A stretch of 64,000 bases of DNA from Marinomonas rhizomae. GTDB lineage: Bacteria > Pseudomonadota > Gammaproteobacteria > Pseudomonadales > Marinomonadaceae. This document shows positions 27,497 through 36,994 of this stretch, piece after piece (the first letter of the stretch is position 1; the number at the start of each line of letters is the position of its first letter). The notes under the pieces were generated by a model, which saw nothing but the letters and a program-made list of their open reading frames with translations, ran no database searches and was not told the DNA's origin. The stretch is from NCBI RefSeq assembly GCF_024397855.1, contig NZ_CP073343.1, forward strand, positions 2,046,001 through 2,110,000, in the 5' to 3' direction. The position numbers and the translations under genes were made by a program.

Positions 27497-29140
27497 ATGG
27501 CAATTCATCCTCAAGCAGGGCAGCTTGCTTCTCATGATATTCTTGTAAACCTACCAGAGCTGATGTCAGCTTATTACTTAAAAAAGCCTCGTGTTACAAC
27601 ACATCCAGATGAGCGTGTTAGCTTTGGTACATCAGGTCACCGTGGCAGTGCTTTATTAAGCAGTTTTAATGAAGATCATATTTTAGCCATTGCTCAGGCT
27701 ATTGCGGAATACCGTTTATCTCAAAATGTGTCCGGCCCATTGTATTTGGGGAAGGATACGCATGCTTTGTCTGAAGCGGCTTTTCAAACAGCAGTGAGCG
27801 TGCTCACTGCTAATGGTGTTCGGGTTCGCACCCAGTTAAATGGTGGTTATACACCAACCCCCGTTATTTCTCATGCAGTGTTAACCCACAATAAAGCAGA
27901 GGCTGATGTTAGTGATGGTATTGTTATTACGCCTTCCCACAACCCACCAGAAGACGGCGGCATTAAATACAATTCAAGTAAAGGCGGTCCAGCAGACAAA
28001 GACATTACCGACTGGGTAGCTAAAAGAGCGAATGCGTTACTTGAAGCTAACCTTGAAGGTGTAAAACGTTTATCTCCAGATGAAGTGGAAGCCAGTGGTT
28101 TAATCGAACCGTTTGATTTCATTAATCATTACGTTAATGACCTTGAAAATGTCATTGATATGAAGGCTATCGCGGATAAAAAAATTCGTATTGGCGTGGA
28201 CCCAATGGGTGGCTCAGGCATTCATTATTGGGAACCTATTGCAAAAAAATACGGTTTAGATATTACCGTCGTTAATGAAGAAGTTGATCCTACTTTCCGC
28301 TTTGTGCCGCGTGATAAAGATGGACGTATTCGTATGGACTGTTCTTCACCTTATTCCATGAAGGGATTATTAAAACTCAAAGACGATTTTGATATCGCGG
28401 TAGGCAATGATCCAGATTATGACCGACACGGCATTGTTTGTGCGGGCTTTGGATTGATGAACCCAAATGCGTATTTAGCAGTGGCAATTGAGTATCTATC
28501 TCAACATAGAACTCAGTGGCCACAAGATATTCAATTTGGTAAAACCCTTGTTTCTAGTGGCATGATAGACCGCGTGGTGACTGGATTAGGCCGACAACTT
28601 TGTGAAGTGCCAGTTGGTTTTAAGTGGTACGTAGAAGGTTTGTACGAAGGCACAATGGCATTTGGTGGAGAAGAGAGCGCAGGCGCCTCTTTCCTTCGCA
28701 AAGATGCAAGCGTTTGGTCGACAGATAAAGACGGTTTTATCATGGCACTGCTAGCGGCCGAGATTTTAGCTGTGACAGGTAAAGATCCACAGAGTCACTA
28801 TGACGCGCAAGTGGCTAAATATGGTAAGCCTTATTACAAGCGTATTGATGTTGCCGCGACATCTGCACAAAAAGCCTTGTTGGGCGCTTTGGATAGCAAA
28901 GATGTCGCACAAACCGAATTAGCCGGAGAAGCGATTATATCAGTGCTAACTCATGCGCCAGGTAATAATGCTGCCATTGGTGGCCTAAAAGTCTCGACAG
29001 AAAATGGCTGGTTTGCCGCTCGGCCCTCCGGCACGGAAAACGTTTATAAAATCTACTTAGAAAGCTTTATATCAGAAGCGCATCTTGCTGAGCTTGAAAG
29101 TGAGGCGAAAGCCTTAGTGGACAGTGTGCTAGGAAGCTAG
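27497..29140 (+). CDS. pgm: Phosphoglucomutase (alpha-D-glucose)
   Basis: This 547-residue enzyme interconverts glucose 1-phosphate and glucose 6-phosphate. The phosphoserine loop is [11 protein letters not shown] near residues 149-159, the metal loop is NDPDYDRHG near 308, sugar loop [10 protein letters not shown] near 394 and phosphate-binding end [13 protein letters not shown] near 512. Length fits E. coli Pgm. An inverted repeat precedes the start, and a strong terminator follows. Confidence 0.96.
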   Translation: MAIHPQAGQLASHDILVNLPELMSAYYLKKPRVTTHPDERVSFGTSGHRGSALLSSFNEDHILAIAQAIAEYRLSQNVSGPLYLGKDTHALSEAAFQTAVSVLTANGVRVRTQLNGGYTPTPVISHAVLTHNKAEADVSDGIVITPSHNPPEDGGIKYNSSKGGPADKDITDWVAKRANALLEANLEGVKRLSPDEVEASGLIEPFDFINHYVNDLENVIDMKAIADKKIRIGVDPMGGSGIHYWEPIAKKYGLDITVVNEEVDPTFRFVPRDKDGRIRMDCSSPYSMKGLLKLKDDFDIAVGNDPDYDRHGIVCAGFGLMNPNAYLAVAIEYLSQHRTQWPQDIQFGKTLVSSGMIDRVVTGLGRQLCEVPVGFKWYVEGLYEGTMAFGGEESAGASFLRKDASVWSTDKDGFIMALLAAEILAVTGKDPQSHYDAQVAKYGKPYYKRIDVAATSAQKALLGALDSKDVAQTELAGEAIISVLTHAPGNNAAIGGLKVSTENGWFAARPSGTENVYKIYLESFISEAHLAELESEAKALVDSVLGS

Positions 29141-29161
29141 TAAGGCAATTTGATCTTTTTT

Positions 29162-29210
29162 AAACAAAAAACGCCGCTTATTGTTAAAAAATAAGCGGCG
29201 CTTTTGTTTT
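29162..29210. terminator. Terminator after pgm
   Basis: CGCCGCTTATT at 29172-29182 pairs with AATAAGCGGCG at 29190-29200, flanked by A-rich and CTTTTGTTTT sequence. It works for pgm and probably for the convergent gene at 29227. Confidence 0.93.
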
Positions 29211-29226
29211 CGTAAAGTAGGTTTAA

Positions 29227-29955
29227 CTAAATATCTGATAACCTAGACAGCCATTTTCCTAACTGAAAGCCCATTTTATCGCTGAGCTTTTGCGCGGCGG
29301 CTTTTAGCTCTTTGGCGTTACTGCTGTTCATTCTTTTGCCCGCGATGATCACCCAGTTACCACTTCCCGTATCTAAGGCTCTAACATCGTTAAAGTGCTG
29401 TTTAATGATGGCAGTTAGTTCATGGTTATTCTTTTGATCAATCCAGCAATTCAAAGCTAACCAACCATCTTCCTTAATGTTTTTGGCGCAGTTTTCAATG
29501 AAGCTTGTCTGGAGGACGGCGCGATCCATTCCTTCGGTGTTATAGAGGTCTGTCATTAGTAAATCGACTTTCTTAGGTAAACCTTCTTCCATGTAATCAA
29601 TGCCATTGGCGACTTCTAAACTGATACGTTTGCCTCTGGGTAATTTGAAATACATTTCCGCCGCGTCCATCACCTCTTGTCGTAGTTCTACAGCAGTTAT
29701 ATGAATGGCTGGTACCGTATGGTGAAGTGCATTAAGCAAGGTGCCACCGCCAAGCCCTAAAATGCACACTCGTTTTGGTTCACAAAACAATAAGGGCAGC
29801 ATCATGGCTTGCGTATATTCGTGCTGCAAAATATGGGGCGTAGAAAGGCGAATACGACTTTGCTCATCGCCATCGGCAAAAGACAGGATGCGGTATTGGC
29901 CATCATCAAATATGCGAATAGGACCAAGTTCATCGGCGCTGTCATGTATTAACAT
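29227..29955 (-). CDS. Spermidine synthase-like methyltransferase-fold protein
   Basis: This 242-residue protein has the Rossmann SAM-binding motif LGLGGGTLLNALHH near residues 66-79 and an acidic loop (AVELRQEVMDAAE), followed by MTDLYNTEGMD where SpeE proteins have their active-site Asp region. The N-terminal beta domain of true SpeE is reduced to about 50 residues (FDDGQYRILSF). It may be an aminopropyltransferase or an unrelated SAM enzyme. AAGGAAC precedes the ATG. It follows the YdiJ-like gene on the same strand but a terminator separates them. Confidence 0.8.
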   Translation of the reverse strand: MLIHDSADELGPIRIFDDGQYRILSFADGDEQSRIRLSTPHILQHEYTQAMMLPLLFCEPKRVCILGLGGGTLLNALHHTVPAIHITAVELRQEVMDAAEMYFKLPRGKRISLEVANGIDYMEEGLPKKVDLLMTDLYNTEGMDRAVLQTSFIENCAKNIKEDGWLALNCWIDQKNNHELTAIIKQHFNDVRALDTGSGNWVIIAGKRMNSSNAKELKAAAQKLSDKMGFQLGKWLSRLSDI

Positions 29956-29976
29956 AGTGTTCCTTGATAAAAATAG

Positions 29977-30001
29977 ATAAGGCTCGGAGACCGAGCCTTA
30001 T
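29977..30001 (-). terminator. Terminator after the YdiJ-like gene
   Basis: ATAAGGCTCGG at 29977-29987 pairs with CCGAGCCTTAT at 29991-30001 around an AGA loop. On the minus strand a CTATTTTTATC stretch follows. It separates the dehydrogenase gene from the downstream SpeE-like gene. Confidence 0.85.
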
Positions 30002-30024
30002 GGAAAAATCTTTAGTATTTTAAA

Positions 30025-33000
30025 TTACTCGACTTTTGCTTCTCGAAGATGTTTCAAGATAGCTTGTACTGGGTGAGGGATAGCAACATCATCAAAACGC
30101 TTTGCTTGGCTACGACAAGAGTAGCCAGTTGCCACTAGTTTTCCGAGCAGCCCTGGATCAGTTACTTTTTCTTTCCACGACAAATCATAAATGGTTTTCG
30201 AGGTTTCTTTATTAGCGGCTTCATGTCCATAGGTCCCCGCCATGCCACAGCAGCCGACGTTTTCGATTTTTAATTCAAGCCCTAAAATACTGTAGACTTT
30301 TTGCCAGTCTTGAAGAGATGCTGCGGCATTGGTTTTTTCAGTGCAGTGAGTCATTAAATGGTAAGTCGAGCTATCGCACATTAAAGGTTGTTTAATAAGG
30401 TGTGCGCTTTTCTTCATTAGCCATTCTTGCATCAATTGAATGTTAGGAATTTGTCGAGTATCGCTAAAGGCTTTGGTGTATTCCGAGCGATAAGTCAGCG
30501 TCATCGAAGGGTCAATGCCGATAAAAGGCAATCCATAGAAAGCCAAGCTTTGTAACATATCTAAGTTCTTACGCGCGGTGCGGTTAAAGGCTTTCATGAA
30601 GCCATGCACATGTAAGGGTTTTCCGTTAGGCATGTAGGGCGCTAGATACGCTTGGAAGCCAAGACGGCTTAGGGTTTCCATCGTGTCCAACACCAGCTCG
30701 GTTTCAAAGTAACTGGTGAAAGCATCTTGTACCACGATGACGGCGCGAGACCTGTCTTTTGGGCTTAGTGATTCTATGGCCAGTGGTGTTGCTAAACGAA
30801 TGCCACGGCGTGACATTTCTTTTTTTAGGTTGAGCGTGCTCAATTTAGGGTTGTCAGCCAAACCTATATACTTGCTGCTGAAGTGATTAAACCAACGGCG
30901 ACCAACAAGCCAATTGTATGGCTGGGGGAATATCGCCATGGTTGGCATCATAAATTCTAGCGAGCCAATAAGGTAATCCTTAGCAGGTCGTAGGTAACGA
31001 CTATAGTAAAGCTCTAAGAATTTCGCTCTAAACTCTGGTACATCGACTTTAATTGGGCATTGCCCAACACAAGATTTACACGCCAAACAGCCCATCATAG
31101 ATTCATGTACTTCGTTGGAGAAGTCATATTCACCACGACGTTTCGCTAGAGTGTTTTTTAGTCTTGGTAAGAAATTGAAAAAGACATTGCTGTGTTTAGT
31201 ATCTTTGCTTGCTTTTACGGTATCCACGCCTTGTTGGCTCATGCCACGAAGCCATTCACGCATTAAAGAAGCGCGACCTTTTGGCGAGTGGCGACGATCT
31301 CGGGTGCCTTTCCAGGAAGGGCACATGGCATCATTTGGATCGAAGTTGTAGCAGGCACCGTTGCCATTACAGTACATGCCTTCTTGAAACTGATCGCGGT
31401 TCTGCAATGGAATTTGACGGTCAAATTGACCACGTAATGGAACGGCATCTATCTTTAATAAATCTACACCGAGTTCAAATGGTGTAGCGATTTTACCAGG
31501 GTTTAATTGGTTTCTTGGATCAAACGCGGCTTTTACTTGCTGGATACTAGGATAGAGCTCGCCAAAGAAAGCGGGTGAATATTCCGAGCGAACGCCTTTG
31601 CCATGTTCACCCCACAATAAGCCATTGTATTTTTGCGTGAGCGCAACCACCTTATCGGTGATTTCACGGATCATGGGTTCTTGTGATTCATCTTTAAGAT
31701 CAAGCGCAGGGCGAACATGCAGAACGCCAGCATCCACATGGCCGAACATGCCGTATTGCACCTTGTAGCTGTCTAGAACCGCACGAAACTCCATAATAAA
31801 GTCAGCAAGGTTTTCTGGCGGCACGGCAGTGTCTTCAACAAATGGAATAGGGCGTCTTTCTCCCTTAGCGTTCCCAAGCAGACCAACCGACTTTTTACGC
31901 ATTGCCCAAAGCTTGTTCACATTGTCGTGACCCATAGCAATGGTGTAGCCCAATGCACTGCTTCCGCCATGTTCGACTAAGGTGTCGAGTTTATCAGTAA
32001 GCACTTTTATTTTGTTGGCAACGTCTTGTTCATCATTGCCGGTGTATTCGACGAGATTGATCCCTTGGATGTTTTCTCCCACTTTTTCTGGGAAAAATTC
32101 AGCAACAGAATTCCAAACGATATCGCCTTTTGCAAGACCGAGTACTTTCGAGTCGACGGTTTCGATAGAGGTTGGCTTGGCGGCGAGCAGCTCACGTGCA
32201 TGACGAAGCGAGCCTTCAAAGCTGTCATAGCGAATATTGACCAGAGCCGCATAAGTCGGAATAGTCAAAAGATTTACCTTGGCTTCGACGATAAAACCTA
32301 AGGTGCCTTCTGATCCGCAAAGCACCGAGTTCATATTGAATTGTCCGTCTTCGGTGCGAATATGAGCAAAGTCGTAGCCAGTTAAACAGCGGTTAAGTTC
32401 AGGGAAGGTGTCTTTGATCTCTTGAGCTTTGCTTTTTTGAATACTATCGACAATACGGTGCGCATGAGCGGAATAGTCACTACCACTTTGTATGTCGGCC
32501 AGTGTTTTATCATCAATGGGGGCTGATTCTAGTAGATGTCCGTCTAACAGCACGGTTTTCAATTCAAGAACATGATCGCGTGTTTTCCCATACATTACCG
32601 AACCTTGTCCGCTGGCGTCGGTGTTGATCATACCGCCAATAGTCGCTCGGTTGCTGGTCGATAACTCTGGTGCAAAGAATAAGCCGTGAGGTTTAATCGC
32701 TTTATTAAGTTGATCTTTTACTACGCCAGCTTCGACACGAGCCCAACCTTCCTCAGCGTTGATTTCCAGAATTCGATTCATGTACTTGGATAAATCAATC
32801 ACCAAACCATCGGTTAACGACTGGCCATTAGTACCAGTGCCGCCGCCCCGCGGGCTTAACACCACATCATTAAACTCTTCCTGGTTGGATAACTGCACCA
32901 ATAACTGAATGTCTTTGGTGTTTTTAGGAAAGATAACCCCTTGAGGTAAGACTTGGTAAATGGAGTTATCAGTTGAAAGAACCACACGGTTGGCATAATC

Positions 33001-33099
33001 AGGATTGGTGTCTCCTGAGAATCCTGAAGCTTTCAGGCGTTCGATGAAAGAAAGGTATTTGGCCTGAATGGGCGAGACTTCAGAAAGCTTTGGAATCAT
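30025..33099 (-). CDS. FAD/[4Fe-4S] oxidoreductase, YdiJ family
   Basis: This 1024-residue fusion has an FAD-binding PCMH domain (about 40-270, with SPRGGGTGTNGQS), an FAD-oxidase C-terminal domain (about 290-540) and a ferredoxin-like region with CLACKSCVGQCP near residue 671. It ends in a CCG domain with VGCCGMAGTYGHE near 948. The architecture and length match E. coli YdiJ, a D-2-hydroxyacid dehydrogenase feeding electrons to the respiratory chain; D-lactate or D-2-hydroxyglutarate are plausible substrates. GGAG lies before the ATG. It forms a single-gene unit. Confidence 0.92.
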   Translation of the reverse strand: MIPKLSEVSPIQAKYLSFIERLKASGFSGDTNPDYANRVVLSTDNSIYQVLPQGVIFPKNTKDIQLLVQLSNQEEFNDVVLSPRGGGTGTNGQSLTDGLVIDLSKYMNRILEINAEEGWARVEAGVVKDQLNKAIKPHGLFFAPELSTSNRATIGGMINTDASGQGSVMYGKTRDHVLELKTVLLDGHLLESAPIDDKTLADIQSGSDYSAHAHRIVDSIQKSKAQEIKDTFPELNRCLTGYDFAHIRTEDGQFNMNSVLCGSEGTLGFIVEAKVNLLTIPTYAALVNIRYDSFEGSLRHARELLAAKPTSIETVDSKVLGLAKGDIVWNSVAEFFPEKVGENIQGINLVEYTGNDEQDVANKIKVLTDKLDTLVEHGGSSALGYTIAMGHDNVNKLWAMRKKSVGLLGNAKGERRPIPFVEDTAVPPENLADFIMEFRAVLDSYKVQYGMFGHVDAGVLHVRPALDLKDESQEPMIREITDKVVALTQKYNGLLWGEHGKGVRSEYSPAFFGELYPSIQQVKAAFDPRNQLNPGKIATPFELGVDLLKIDAVPLRGQFDRQIPLQNRDQFQEGMYCNGNGACYNFDPNDAMCPSWKGTRDRRHSPKGRASLMREWLRGMSQQGVDTVKASKDTKHSNVFFNFLPRLKNTLAKRRGEYDFSNEVHESMMGCLACKSCVGQCPIKVDVPEFRAKFLELYYSRYLRPAKDYLIGSLEFMMPTMAIFPQPYNWLVGRRWFNHFSSKYIGLADNPKLSTLNLKKEMSRRGIRLATPLAIESLSPKDRSRAVIVVQDAFTSYFETELVLDTMETLSRLGFQAYLAPYMPNGKPLHVHGFMKAFNRTARKNLDMLQSLAFYGLPFIGIDPSMTLTYRSEYTKAFSDTRQIPNIQLMQEWLMKKSAHLIKQPLMCDSSTYHLMTHCTEKTNAAASLQDWQKVYSILGLELKIENVGCCGMAGTYGHEAANKETSKTIYDLSWKEKVTDPGLLGKLVATGYSCRSQAKRFDDVAIPHPVQAILKHLREAKVE

Positions 33100-33253
33100 G
33101 TTTCATCTCCACAATTGATGAGTGTGCAGATTTTAACAAACAACTGAGTTCTAAAGGGATATTTTTATGGTTCTTCGTCGTCTCTAAAGATATCTTCTAT
33201 GCATTAGCAAAACCAACTTGAGGGCTTTCATCTAGCTAAAATACCTACACTGT

Positions 33254-33423
33254 AATTGGGGACAGAGTAAAACTAAATAGACTCCCTAGCTAATCCCTCT
33301 TCATGCTATCCTTTTTTATCTTAAAGTATGTGAGAAAGGAGTCTCCATGCCACGCCGTGCGGTTGGCGTAAAAATAGGGGTGATGGCTGATTGTAGAAAT
33401 TTAATTTTACTCTGACCCGAATT
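33254..33423 (+). mobile_element. Internally deleted transposase element (MITE-like)
   Basis: The left end AATTGGGGACAGAGTAAAAC at 33254 is, over 25 bases, the near-complement (3 mismatches) of the right end at 33399-33423, which contains TTTAATTTTACTCTG. Such ends, with an ORF starting MPRRA just inside, recall single-gene Y1/REP-associated transposase elements of gammaproteobacteria (family recalled, not searched). Only about 170 bp remain, so it is a non-autonomous relic. Confidence 0.6.
33347..33415 (+). pseudogene. Remnant of a REP-associated-type transposase
   Basis: A 22-codon reading frame MPRRAVGVKIGVMADCRNL and three more residues then stop. It follows a good GAAAGGAG site and begins with MPRRA, the usual start of Y1-type (REP-associated) transposases. 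The catalytic body is missing: the frame jumps straight to the element's 3' end. Read as an internal deletion relic. Confidence 0.5.
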
Positions 33424-33725
33424 ATTCCCTGGCTATGCGGGGATATCGTCCAGAGAGCATTTAATAGGTGTCCTGTCCACACTGTCCATATACACTTCCT
33501 GCTTTAAATCCAGCCGATTTCAGAATAACTTTCCTGAAACTGGCTGTTTGTTTGTTCATTTCTTACGATTATTTTCAGAAAAAATCAGCTCGAAAATAAA
33601 TACTGGTTAATAATAAATCTGTTTTCCGCTCAAATTATGTGGCTGCTTCTCCAAACGTGTCGAATAATTGTAATGAATAATTGGGGGCAGGTCTTTTTTT
33701 GCCTTTTAGCATTGAGCCTGATCAT

Positions 33726-33759
33726 AAAACTACCCATCTAGAGATAGTTGGGTAGTTTT
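33726..33759 (-). terminator. Terminator after the second aldo/keto reductase
   Basis: AAAACTACCCA at 33726-33736 pairs with TGGGTAGTTTT at 33749-33759 over a 12-base loop. It lies 29 bases beyond the stop of the minus-strand aldo/keto reductase gene, with a T-run in the minus direction. Confidence 0.85.
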
Positions 33760-33788
33760 AATTCACCTACAGGCTTAACGCTGATTTT

Positions 33789-34661
33789 TTAGATATTAAC
33801 AGCAATGTTATTTAATTTGGCAATGGCCTCACTCGGTAAAATCAACTCTGCTGCGGCTAAGTTTTGTTGTAGATGTTTAGTTGAAGATGTTCCTGGTATT
33901 AATAGAATATTAGCTGAACGCTGAAGCAACCAAGCCAAAGCGACTTGCATTACTGTCGCGTTTAGCGATATCGCAACTTCTTCTAAAATGGATGATTGTA
34001 GTGGTGTGAAGCCGCCAAGTGGAAAGAAAGGTGTATAGGCAATGCCTTCTTTTGCAAGCAGATCAATAAGTGCATCGTCTCTTCTGTGCACTAGATTGTA
34101 CTGGTTCTGTACGCAAACAATTGGTGCGATACTGCGTGCTTCTTCAATTTGATTTGCAGTAACATTACTGACACCTAAGTGATTTATCAGACCTTCTTTT
34201 TGTAACTCGGCAAGTACGGAAAATGGTTCTGCAATAGAGCCTTCGGCTGGGCCATGAGCATCAAACATAGCTCGCAGATTGACTACCTCGATTTGTTCTA
34301 TGCCAAGGTTGGTTAGATTATCATGTACGGCTTGAATAAGTTCAGGCTTTGAAAAAGCGGGCAACCAATCGCCTTTCTCATTCCGAAGAGTACCAACCTT
34401 AGTCACCAATGCTAGTTCTTTAGTATAAGGGTGTAATGCCTCACGAATGATTTGGTTCGTTATGTGTGGGCCGTAAAAATCGGAGGTGTCGATATGGTTA
34501 ATGCCACTTTCTATTGCGGCTTGAAGGACTGCAATGGCTTCTTTTTTATCTTTAGGTAGACCAAAAACGCCGGAGCCAGCCAACTGCATAGCACCGTAAC
34601 CCATTCGGTTGATTGTTTTATTACCGAGCTTGAATGTACCAGCTTGTTGAATGTTAACCAT
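33789..34661 (-). CDS. Aldo/keto reductase
   Basis: This 290-residue oxidoreductase has Asp and Tyr in HIDTSDFYGPH near residues 55-65, Lys in LVTKVG near 86 and the cofactor-binding LIPGTSSTKHL near 262. It lacks a clear His in the fourth catalytic position (VVNLRAM), where many family members also have Asn or other residues. I start it at MVNIQQAGTF because GGAA lies before that ATG; the frame continues 22 codons further into the divergent lysR control region. The pair with the adjacent LysR gene suggests substrate-induced expression. Confidence 0.88.
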   Translation of the reverse strand: MVNIQQAGTFKLGNKTINRMGYGAMQLAGSGVFGLPKDKKEAIAVLQAAIESGINHIDTSDFYGPHITNQIIREALHPYTKELALVTKVGTLRNEKGDWLPAFSKPELIQAVHDNLTNLGIEQIEVVNLRAMFDAHGPAEGSIAEPFSVLAELQKEGLINHLGVSNVTANQIEEARSIAPIVCVQNQYNLVHRRDDALIDLLAKEGIAYTPFFPLGGFTPLQSSILEEVAISLNATVMQVALAWLLQRSANILLIPGTSSTKHLQQNLAAAELILPSEAIAKLNNIAVNI

Positions 34662-34766
34662 GATGATTTTCCTATGTGAGATGTTGGTTAGGTGGTCTAT
34701 TCTAAGTTGCATCACTTTGTGCGACAATCCTATTTAATCAGAACGTGTTGTGCGAGATTTAGAACA

Positions 34767-35672
34767 ATGAAGGCATCTATGAATGACATTTCGGCATTTG
34801 TTGCTGTTGCTAGAGCTGGTGGTTTTCGTGAGGCCGCAAGAGTAGAAAATATAAGCGCTTCACGTTTAAGTGATGCCATACGACGCTTAGAAAGGGAGTT
34901 GGGAGTACGATTGTTTCATCGTAATACTCGCAGTGTTGTCCTTACGGAAGTCGGTTTGGTTTTGTTAGAACGTATGAATCCTGTTATGAATGAATTTGAT
35001 TCAGCGTTAGATATGGTCAATCTATATCGTGATAAACCCTCGGGTAAACTTCGTCTTAACGTACCTGTTAGTGCCGTAAAATTAATATTGCCAGCTATTG
35101 TCCCTGAATTTTTGGAGGCCTATCCTGATATTGAACTTGAAGTGACGGCGGAGAGCGATGCTATCAATATTATTGATGCAGGTTTCGATGCTGGTATTCG
35201 TTATGACGAGCGACTAGAACAGGATATGATTGCTGTGCCTATAGGACCACGTCAACAACGATATGCATTAGCCGCAGCGCCTAAATTATTAGATAGGTTA
35301 GGTCGACCAGCTCACCCTCGTGACCTATTGAATTATCCTTGTTTAACGGGTCGGTTTCGATCAGGGTTAGCCAACACTTGGGGATTTGAGAAAGATAATG
35401 AAGTTATAGAGATCAAAGTTTCAGGTCCTTTAGTGGTTAATATAGGTAGCGTTCTAGATCTTGCTGTTGATGCAGCTGTTGCTGGCACGGGTGTTGTTTA
35501 TTTGTTTGAAGAATGGCTACAGCCTTATTTTGACTCAGGGCAACTTGAACCTATTCTTGACAATTGGTGGTTGTCTTTTAGCGGGCCGTATTTGTATTAT
35601 TCTGGTCGAAGATTGGTGCCAACTCCCTTACGAACATTTATTGATTTTGTAAAAAGTAGGGATATAAATTAA
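34767..35672 (+). CDS. LysR-family transcriptional regulator
   Basis: This regulator of about 301 residues has a LysR helix-turn-helix (GGFREAARVENISASRLSDA) and the effector domain of the DmlR/AaeR-like group. It is divergent from the aldo/keto reductase gene, the 105-base gap presumably holding both promoters. The start could be ATG 34767 or ATG 34779, the latter with AAGG upstream. Further upstream the frame is open but overlaps the divergent gene. After its stop lies a copy of the same mobile-element end seen at 33.4 kb. Confidence 0.87.
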   Translation: MKASMNDISAFVAVARAGGFREAARVENISASRLSDAIRRLERELGVRLFHRNTRSVVLTEVGLVLLERMNPVMNEFDSALDMVNLYRDKPSGKLRLNVPVSAVKLILPAIVPEFLEAYPDIELEVTAESDAINIIDAGFDAGIRYDERLEQDMIAVPIGPRQQRYALAAAPKLLDRLGRPAHPRDLLNYPCLTGRFRSGLANTWGFEKDNEVIEIKVSGPLVVNIGSVLDLAVDAAVAGTGVVYLFEEWLQPYFDSGQLEPILDNWWLSFSGPYLYYSGRRLVPTPLRTFIDFVKSRDIN

Positions 35673-35767
35673 AAATGCGTCTGCATACTCTCCTTCAAAG
35701 GCTGCGAACGTATTTACAGAAAAGCCAAACTAGGGCTCGGATAATTATCCGCACGGGTGAATGTAAA

Positions 35768-35820
35768 GGCGTAAAAATAGTGACAATGGCTGATCGAGAT
35801 TTAATTTTACTTTGTCCCCA
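35768..35820 (+). repeat. Second copy of the mobile-element 3' end
   Basis: The sequence GGCGTAAAAATAGTGACAAT and the following TTTAATTTTACTTTGTCCCC closely match 33365-33420 in the same orientation. No left end or reading frame remains here. The two copies bracket the aldo/keto reductase and LysR genes as direct repeats. Confidence 0.7.
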
Positions 35821-35896
35821 ATCAATTTAGTTGAAAAAGTAAGTGATAACGGGTTTAAAGCTCATGTTAATATGAAAAGCATGTACATTTTTTCAA

Positions 35897-36862
35897 ATGA
35901 GTATGCTTGTGTCTTGCATTCAGTCAATCGTCCTTCCACCAGCCTTTCTTTATTCGTCTGGTGCTCAGCCTTCAGATATTCAATACGAGTTAGACATCTA
36001 CCGTGGTGACATCGAGCATCCTAATGCGCCGGGAAATAAATGGCATAAGCTCCAACACCACCTTAAAGCCGCCAAGGAACAAAACACCTCTGTCATTGCG
36101 ACTTTTGGTGGGCCGTTTTCGAATCATCTTCATGCTTTTGGCGCTACGCTCAAAGATTTGCCGTTTAGAGCGGTTGCTGTCGTAAGGGGGGAGCTTCAGC
36201 CTACACTCACTCCGACTCTAAAAGATTTGGTGTCTGCTAGTGTTGAGTTATGGCCTTCATCAAGATCGGATTATCGTCTTGGAATGGATGCACAAGTCGT
36301 CAGCAAAATAAACCAGCTCTACAGTAATGTTTACTGGATTCCAGAAGGTGGCGGTGGTGAGCTTGGCGCCATGGGTTGTCGTGATTGGGCGGATAATATT
36401 AGTGCCATCGATGATGCTTATGATGCTTGGGTGGTATCGTCTGGTACAGGCACAACCGCTGCGGGCTTGTTGGCAAATGCCAATACGCCAGATTTGCATG
36501 TGTTTAGCGCATTAAAAGGTGAGCCTGCTCAGCGAGGTTTGATTTTAGATTTATCCGATGGATTGACTCTAAAATCAATAACTAAAGAGCGGCTTGATGC
36601 CAAGTTATTCTTTCATTCAGACTGTCATGAAGGTGGGTATGCCAAACAAAGTCCAGTTCTAAAGTCCTTCATATCAGAATTTGCCCGTGCAAACCCCAAT
36701 CATCCACTTGATCCTATTTATACCTGTAAAAGCATGTTTGCTGTTTTGAGTGCCATGAAAGAAGGTTCATGGCCATATCGTCGTACATTATTTATTCATA
36801 CTGGTGGTTTGCAAGGTTGGCGAGGGTTTTCAAAAGATATTAATCCCTTTGCGTACTCTTAA
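35897..36862 (+). CDS. PLP enzyme of the ACC deaminase/D-cysteine desulfhydrase family
   Basis: This 321-residue fold-type II PLP protein has the probable Schiff-base Lys in APGNKWHKLQHHL near residues 45-57, the phosphate or substrate loop GGPFSNHLHAFG near 77-88 and VVSSGTGTTAAG near 180. These match the YedO/DcyD and ACC deaminase group. Which amino acid it deaminates cannot be told from sequence. No clear ribosome site precedes the ATG. It stands alone between element debris and nadK. Confidence 0.85.
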   Translation: MSMLVSCIQSIVLPPAFLYSSGAQPSDIQYELDIYRGDIEHPNAPGNKWHKLQHHLKAAKEQNTSVIATFGGPFSNHLHAFGATLKDLPFRAVAVVRGELQPTLTPTLKDLVSASVELWPSSRSDYRLGMDAQVVSKINQLYSNVYWIPEGGGGELGAMGCRDWADNISAIDDAYDAWVVSSGTGTTAAGLLANANTPDLHVFSALKGEPAQRGLILDLSDGLTLKSITKERLDAKLFFHSDCHEGGYAKQSPVLKSFISEFARANPNHPLDPIYTCKSMFAVLSAMKEGSWPYRRTLFIHTGGLQGWRGFSKDINPFAYS

Positions 36863-36994
36863 CGAGATGGCGATAGTCGACGTCTTCATGTTAAAGTTGC
36901 CCAACTTATGTAAAACCCACATGAAAATAAAAACCGTTATACATACTTTAGTGGGTTGATTTGTTGACATCGATAGACGGGAAGAGAATGACAC

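Larger units (their letters stand above)
33100..33788. other. Long gene-poor stretch with mobile-element debris
   Basis: This 689-base gap has no intact gene. It holds a 170-bp element with terminal inverted repeats (33254-33423), a second fragment beginning AATTGGGGGCAG at 33679-33690 that looks like the end of a related element, and a terminator at 33726-33759. The remainder is AT-rich with stops in all frames. Confidence 0.7.

Noticed and set aside
36863..36994. Possible tRNA or small RNA in the gap before nadK
   Set aside because: No cloverleaf or terminator could be drawn.
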